DNA from: Lentisphaerae bacterium GWF2_57_35
Lineage (GTDB): Bacteria; Verrucomicrobiota; Kiritimatiellia; CAIQIC01; GWF2-57-35
DNA length: 64,000 bases
Direction of reading: 5' to 3'
NCBI GenBank assembly: GCA_001804865.1
Contig: MHBK01000055.1
Coordinates: forward strand, 1 to 64,000
Shown here: piece after piece, positions 60,780 to 64,000 of the stretch
How the letters are laid out: each line of letters opens with the position of its first letter
Position numbering within the stretch: the first letter of the stretch is position 1
Program-made: the position numbers and the translations under genes
Notes under the pieces: model-generated
Told to the model about the DNA's origin: nothing
Database searches by the model: none
Seen by the model: the letters and a program-made list of their open reading frames with translations, nothing else

Positions 60780-62522
60780 TCAGTCAATCGAGAAGCGGGC
60801 GTAAAGCAGTCTGGCGAAAGGCGCCGGCCATTCCGAGGGGGGGACGGAGTTTTGAATGCAGCGTTTCAAGGCGGCCTGGGCTCGTTTGGGTTCTCCATCG
60901 ATGTACAGCCGGATCGCGGCGGCCAGGGCGGCATCGTTTTGGAATCGTGGCGGCATGGTATCGATTTTATCGAGGAGGTCCTCGGCCGCCCGGTCTCCGC
61001 CCAGGCAAAGCAGGGTGTCTCGCAAGGGGCCTTCGACGGGCAGCTTTCGAATCTTGAGGGTTTCGACCGCGCCGGGCCGATCCCGGTCCAGCAGGGCAAG
61101 AATCAGGCCTTCCATTTGCGCCGTTCCGGCGATGGAGGGCGGGGCGTCGGTGTTCTCGAGCATTTGGCGGTAGAGGGCTCGGGCGGCGTCATGGCGGTCT
61201 GTCATCGCCTCGCAACGGGCCTGGTCGAGCTGGGCAATGGCCGCCGTCCGGCGGTCGCGAATCGATTCGCTGAGATCTACGGCGGTTTGAAGCATGGCTG
61301 AGGCGCCGGTCCAATCGCCGGCGGTCATGGCGCGGCGCGCGAGACGGATTTCATGCCAGGCCCTGGGGGTTTGGCCTGTGCTGTCCGGCGAGCCGCTGGC
61401 CTGAGTGAGCAGATACTCCAAATTCTTGAGTTGGGCCTTGCGCAGGACGCCCTGATAGCGTTCCTCCAACAATTTCTGGCGAAACAGGATGCCGGCCGTT
61501 GTGACTACCGCGATCCCCAGCAGCCCGGCGGCCAGGATCTTGCGATAGAACCGGGCCAGGTGGCGGGCTCGATCCAGGGGAGAAAAATGGTGTGCGCTGA
61601 CCCGGCGGTTGGCGAGGGCTCGTTCCAAGTCCTGCGCGAGCGCCTCGGCATCCATGTAGCGGTCCTTCGAATCCTTTTCGAGCGCCTTTAAAAGCACGGC
61701 TTCCAGGTCGAGGGATATTTCTTTGCGAAACAACCGGGGGCGCCGGGACACCTCATTCTTGACGGCGTCGATGACTTGTTTGACGGGCGAAAAATGTTGC
61801 AAATTGTAGGGCAGCACGCCCGTTAGCGCCTCGAAAAGAACCACGCCCAGCGAATAGATGTCGCTGGCCGGGCCGACCCGCTCGCCGCGCGCCTGTTCCG
61901 GCGACATGTACAGCGGGGTGCCCGTCAGCGCGCCGGTCAGCGTACAGGAGGGCAGGTCGATCAACTCGGCCACGCCGAAGTCCGAGAGCAGGGGCTCTCC
62001 GAACTCGTCGATCATGATGTTGGTCGGTTTGACGTCGCGGTGGATGATCCGGTGTTCATGGGCATATTGAAGCGCCCGTGCGATTTTAATGCCGAGCTGC
62101 ACGACCATGGACAGGCTCATGGAGCCGTTTTCCAGAGCATTCTCCAGGGTTTTGCTCCGCTTGATGCACTCCATGGCAATGAAATGGTAGGGGCCTTCCT
62201 GGCCGGTGGCGTAAATTTTCATGATGTTCGGATGCCGGCGCAGTTTTTTGGAGGCCTCCGCCTCGCGGCTGAAGCGTTCGAGCATGGTGGCCGAAACGCC
62301 GGGGCCTTCCTGGAAGATCTTGATGGCGACCTCATGTCCCGTCCGATCCGTCGCCAGAAACACGGTTGCCATCGACCCGTGTCCCAAGGTATCCGAAAGC
62401 GTGTATTCGTCGATGCGAAAGTCTTTGCCGGGATAAGGCGGCGAAGGGGCTCCTTCAACCGATATGGACTGAGCTGGCTTTGCGAGTTTCCGGTCCGACT
62501 TCATGGTTGTAGTTTTTGACAT
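60780..62522 (-). CDS. Membrane Ser/Thr protein kinase with TPR-like C-terminus
   Basis: The 580-residue protein has a Hanks-type kinase domain at about residues 36-300: Gly loop LGHGSMATVFLA, VAIKIF (ATP Lys), HRDVKPTNIM (catalytic Asp), DFGVAEL (metal Asp), MSPEQARG and DIYSLGVVLFEAL. All essential residues are present, so activity is likely. One membrane helix follows (about 332-352, ILAAGLLGIAVVTTAGILF). The extracytoplasmic part is helical and repeat-like (RRAMTAGDWTGASAMLQTA; RCEAMTDRHDAARALYRQML), as TPR. Target proteins are unknown. The pseudopilin-like gene follows it on the same strand. Confidence 0.93.
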   Translation of the reverse strand: MSKTTTMKSDRKLAKPAQSISVEGAPSPPYPGKDFRIDEYTLSDTLGHGSMATVFLATDRTGHEVAIKIFQEGPGVSATMLERFSREAEASKKLRRHPNIMKIYATGQEGPYHFIAMECIKRSKTLENALENGSMSLSMVVQLGIKIARALQYAHEHRIIHRDVKPTNIMIDEFGEPLLSDFGVAELIDLPSCTLTGALTGTPLYMSPEQARGERVGPASDIYSLGVVLFEALTGVLPYNLQHFSPVKQVIDAVKNEVSRRPRLFRKEISLDLEAVLLKALEKDSKDRYMDAEALAQDLERALANRRVSAHHFSPLDRARHLARFYRKILAAGLLGIAVVTTAGILFRQKLLEERYQGVLRKAQLKNLEYLLTQASGSPDSTGQTPRAWHEIRLARRAMTAGDWTGASAMLQTAVDLSESIRDRRTAAIAQLDQARCEAMTDRHDAARALYRQMLENTDAPPSIAGTAQMEGLILALLDRDRPGAVETLKIRKLPVEGPLRDTLLCLGGDRAAEDLLDKIDTMPPRFQNDAALAAAIRLYIDGEPKRAQAALKRCIQNSVPPSEWPAPFARLLYARFSID

Positions 62523-62795
62523 GACAACGCATCGGCAATTTTTTTAGAGGCATGCAGTGTGATGGTTTGCCTTAACCAAGGCAAGCAAAAGGAGAAGCCT
62601 CACGCGTGTGCGCATGGATACGGCCGCAGAGGCCAGCGCCCCGTTCTTGGAGCCGGGGCGAGTCGCCTGTCTTTTATCCGTGGGACCGATTAGCCATTCG
62701 TAAGGATTGATGTTGAGCTTCTCGCCGGCATTCATTAACGTGCTGCGGTTTTTCAAGGAGTCTGGTTTGTATTAACTGAGAGCGGAGTAATCAAC

Positions 62796-64000
62796 ATGTC
62801 TGCATGGATTAGTCTGGCCGTTTTTGTGATGTGTTATGTCCTGTTTGTCGTTTTTCAGGATCGCCGTTCCTGGGTGGCGTGCGGGGGGGGGCTGGCGCTG
62901 ATTTTGTTGGGGGTCTTGGGTTGGCAGGAAGCCTTGTTGGTCAAGGTAAACTGGAACGTCATGGGCCTTTTTTTCGGGACGTTGCTGCTGGCGGAGCTAT
63001 TCATGCTGTCCCGGGTTCCGGCCGTGATGGCCGAATGGCTGGTCGATCGGGCGGGGACGGCGCGCTCTGCGATGCTGTTTCTCTGCGGCCTGTCCGGCGT
63101 GATTTCCATGTTCGTGGAAAACGTCGCCGTGGTGCTCCTGGTGGCGCCGGTCGCCTTGAGCCTGGCCGACAAGCTGAAGATGAATCCCGTGAAACTCTTA
63201 ATCGGCATTGCCGTCAGCAGCAATTTGCAGGGGACTGCAACGATGATCGGCGATCCCCCCAGCATGATCCTGGCGGGCTATATGCGCATGGGCTTTTTCG
63301 ATTTTCTGGTCTATCAAGGGCGTCCCGGCATCTTCTTTGCCGTCCAAATCGGCGCCGTGGCGTCGCTGCTGGTGCTGGCATTCCTGTTTCGTAAGCATCG
63401 GGAAGGCATCCAATTGATCGCCGTCGAAAAGGCGCGTTCCTGGTTCCCGGCCATCCTATTGCTATTCCTGGTGGCGGGGCTTTCCGTGTCGACCGTCTTC
63501 GATCCCGAGTTTGCCTGGTTTGCCGGCGTATTCACGCTGGTGCTGGCCGCGGTCGGCGCGGTTTGGTATATCCTGCGCGCCCGTTGGGGCTCGACGCGCG
63601 GCCTGTTCGGCGCGCTCGATTGGGATACGACGTTTTTCCTGATCGGCGTATTTGTTTTGGTTGGAGGTTTGAGCGACTCGGGCTGGCTGGACAAGCTCTC
63701 CGGCGCGATTTCCGCCCTCGTCGGCTCCAACGTCTTGCTTGCGTTTGTCACCATCGTAGCGATTGCCGTGGCGGTGTCCGGTTTTGTGGACAACGTCCCG
63801 TTCCTGCTGGCCATGATTCCCGTGGTGCAAAAGGTGGCGGACCAGATTCATACTCCGGCGCCGCTGTTGATGTACGGGTTGCTGATCGGCGCCTGCCTGG
63901 GCGGCAATCTGACGCCCATCGGGGCCTCCGCCAATGTGGTGACGCTTGGCATCCTGCGGCGAAAAGGGTACCGCGTCTCCTTCGCGGAGTTCATGCAGGT
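62796..64000 (+). CDS. ArsB/NhaD/SLC13-type ion transporter, 3' end outside window
   Basis: An ATG at 62796 (MSAWISLAVFVMCYVLF) opens a frame that stays open to the end of the window (about 401 codons). It is a membrane protein with at least nine hydrophobic segments and the ion transporter (IT) superfamily features: GLSGVISMFVENVAVVLLVA, TATMIGDPPSMILAGYM, then GFVDNVPFLLAMIPV and GGNLTPIGASANVVTLGI. The two inverted-topology motifs (GDPPS and GASAN) bind ions or substrate. It may export arsenite, exchange Na+/H+, or import carboxylates; the sequence alone does not decide. The C-terminus is missing. Confidence 0.9.
   Translation, partial: MSAWISLAVFVMCYVLFVVFQDRRSWVACGGGLALILLGVLGWQEALLVKVNWNVMGLFFGTLLLAELFMLSRVPAVMAEWLVDRAGTARSAMLFLCGLSGVISMFVENVAVVLLVAPVALSLADKLKMNPVKLLIGIAVSSNLQGTATMIGDPPSMILAGYMRMGFFDFLVYQGRPGIFFAVQIGAVASLLVLAFLFRKHREGIQLIAVEKARSWFPAILLLFLVAGLSVSTVFDPEFAWFAGVFTLVLAAVGAVWYILRARWGSTRGLFGALDWDTTFFLIGVFVLVGGLSDSGWLDKLSGAISALVGSNVLLAFVTIVAIAVAVSGFVDNVPFLLAMIPVVQKVADQIHTPAPLLMYGLLIGACLGGNLTPIGASANVVTLGILRRKGYRVSFAEFMQ

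Overview
The window is a chromosomal segment of a GC-rich, diderm-type bacterium. Its gene style suggests the PVC superphylum, with Verrucomicrobiota or Kiritimatiellota as the best guess. The clues are a very large secreted CotH/lamin-tail protein, a parallel beta-helix protein with the same C-terminal tail, membrane proteins with an N-terminal zinc ribbon, an Hanks-type kinase beside a pseudopilin-like protein, a TRL-like lipoprotein, and abundant 7-nt repeats and palindromes between genes. The lineage call rests on recognition, not on a search.

Region 1 (1-5830) is a polymorphic-toxin (RHS/YD-repeat) locus. A long RHS protein is cut by the window start. It is followed by a lipoprotein that may be its immunity protein, then a displaced RHS tip and a second small lipoprotein. 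Bases 5831-7758 are a gene-poor stretch with an istB remnant and large inverted repeats. Bases 7759-11067 encode three exported proteins.

Region 2 (11907-20113) is mostly housekeeping: a small TPR-like protein, sigma-54 (rpoN), a WalJ-type metallo-hydrolase, a sugar-type ABC ATPase, a degenerate GGDEF protein, and the tight group pdxJ-acpS-nnr. A lipoprotein on the opposite strand follows (20300-21100).

Region 3 (about 21986-24900, perhaps to 26947) is an integron gene-cassette array with no integrase in the window. It has at least four attC-like sites. Its cassettes carry unknown proteins, a yefM-yoeB toxin-antitoxin pair with its own promoter and operator, a small Imm32-like protein, and membrane proteins.

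Region 4 (27005-48295) is mixed: zinc-ribbon membrane proteins, miaB, two alkaline-phosphatase-superfamily enzymes, a dCMP-deaminase-like enzyme, a mutarotase-like enzyme, a transglutaminase-like protein divergent from a protein with a C2H2-like finger (separated by four palindromes at an exact 31-bp period), the 2153-residue CotH protein, a DUF4143-type ATPase and a nucleotide-sugar epimerase. A probable small structured RNA lies at 48336-48436.

Region 5 (48434-57717, minus strand) holds a CPA2 antiporter, a PtsN-like EIIA protein and the full F1Fo ATP synthase operon atpZ-B-E-F-H-A-G-D-C. Two 138-bp copies of one MITE bracket atpB-C: one touches the atpC stop codon, the other supplies the stop codon of atpZ. 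Region 6 (57815-64000) has a cytidylate-kinase-like protein, a zinc-ribbon/EIIA fusion, a pseudopilin-like protein, a Ser/Thr kinase and the start of an ArsB/NhaD-type ion transporter that runs off the window.
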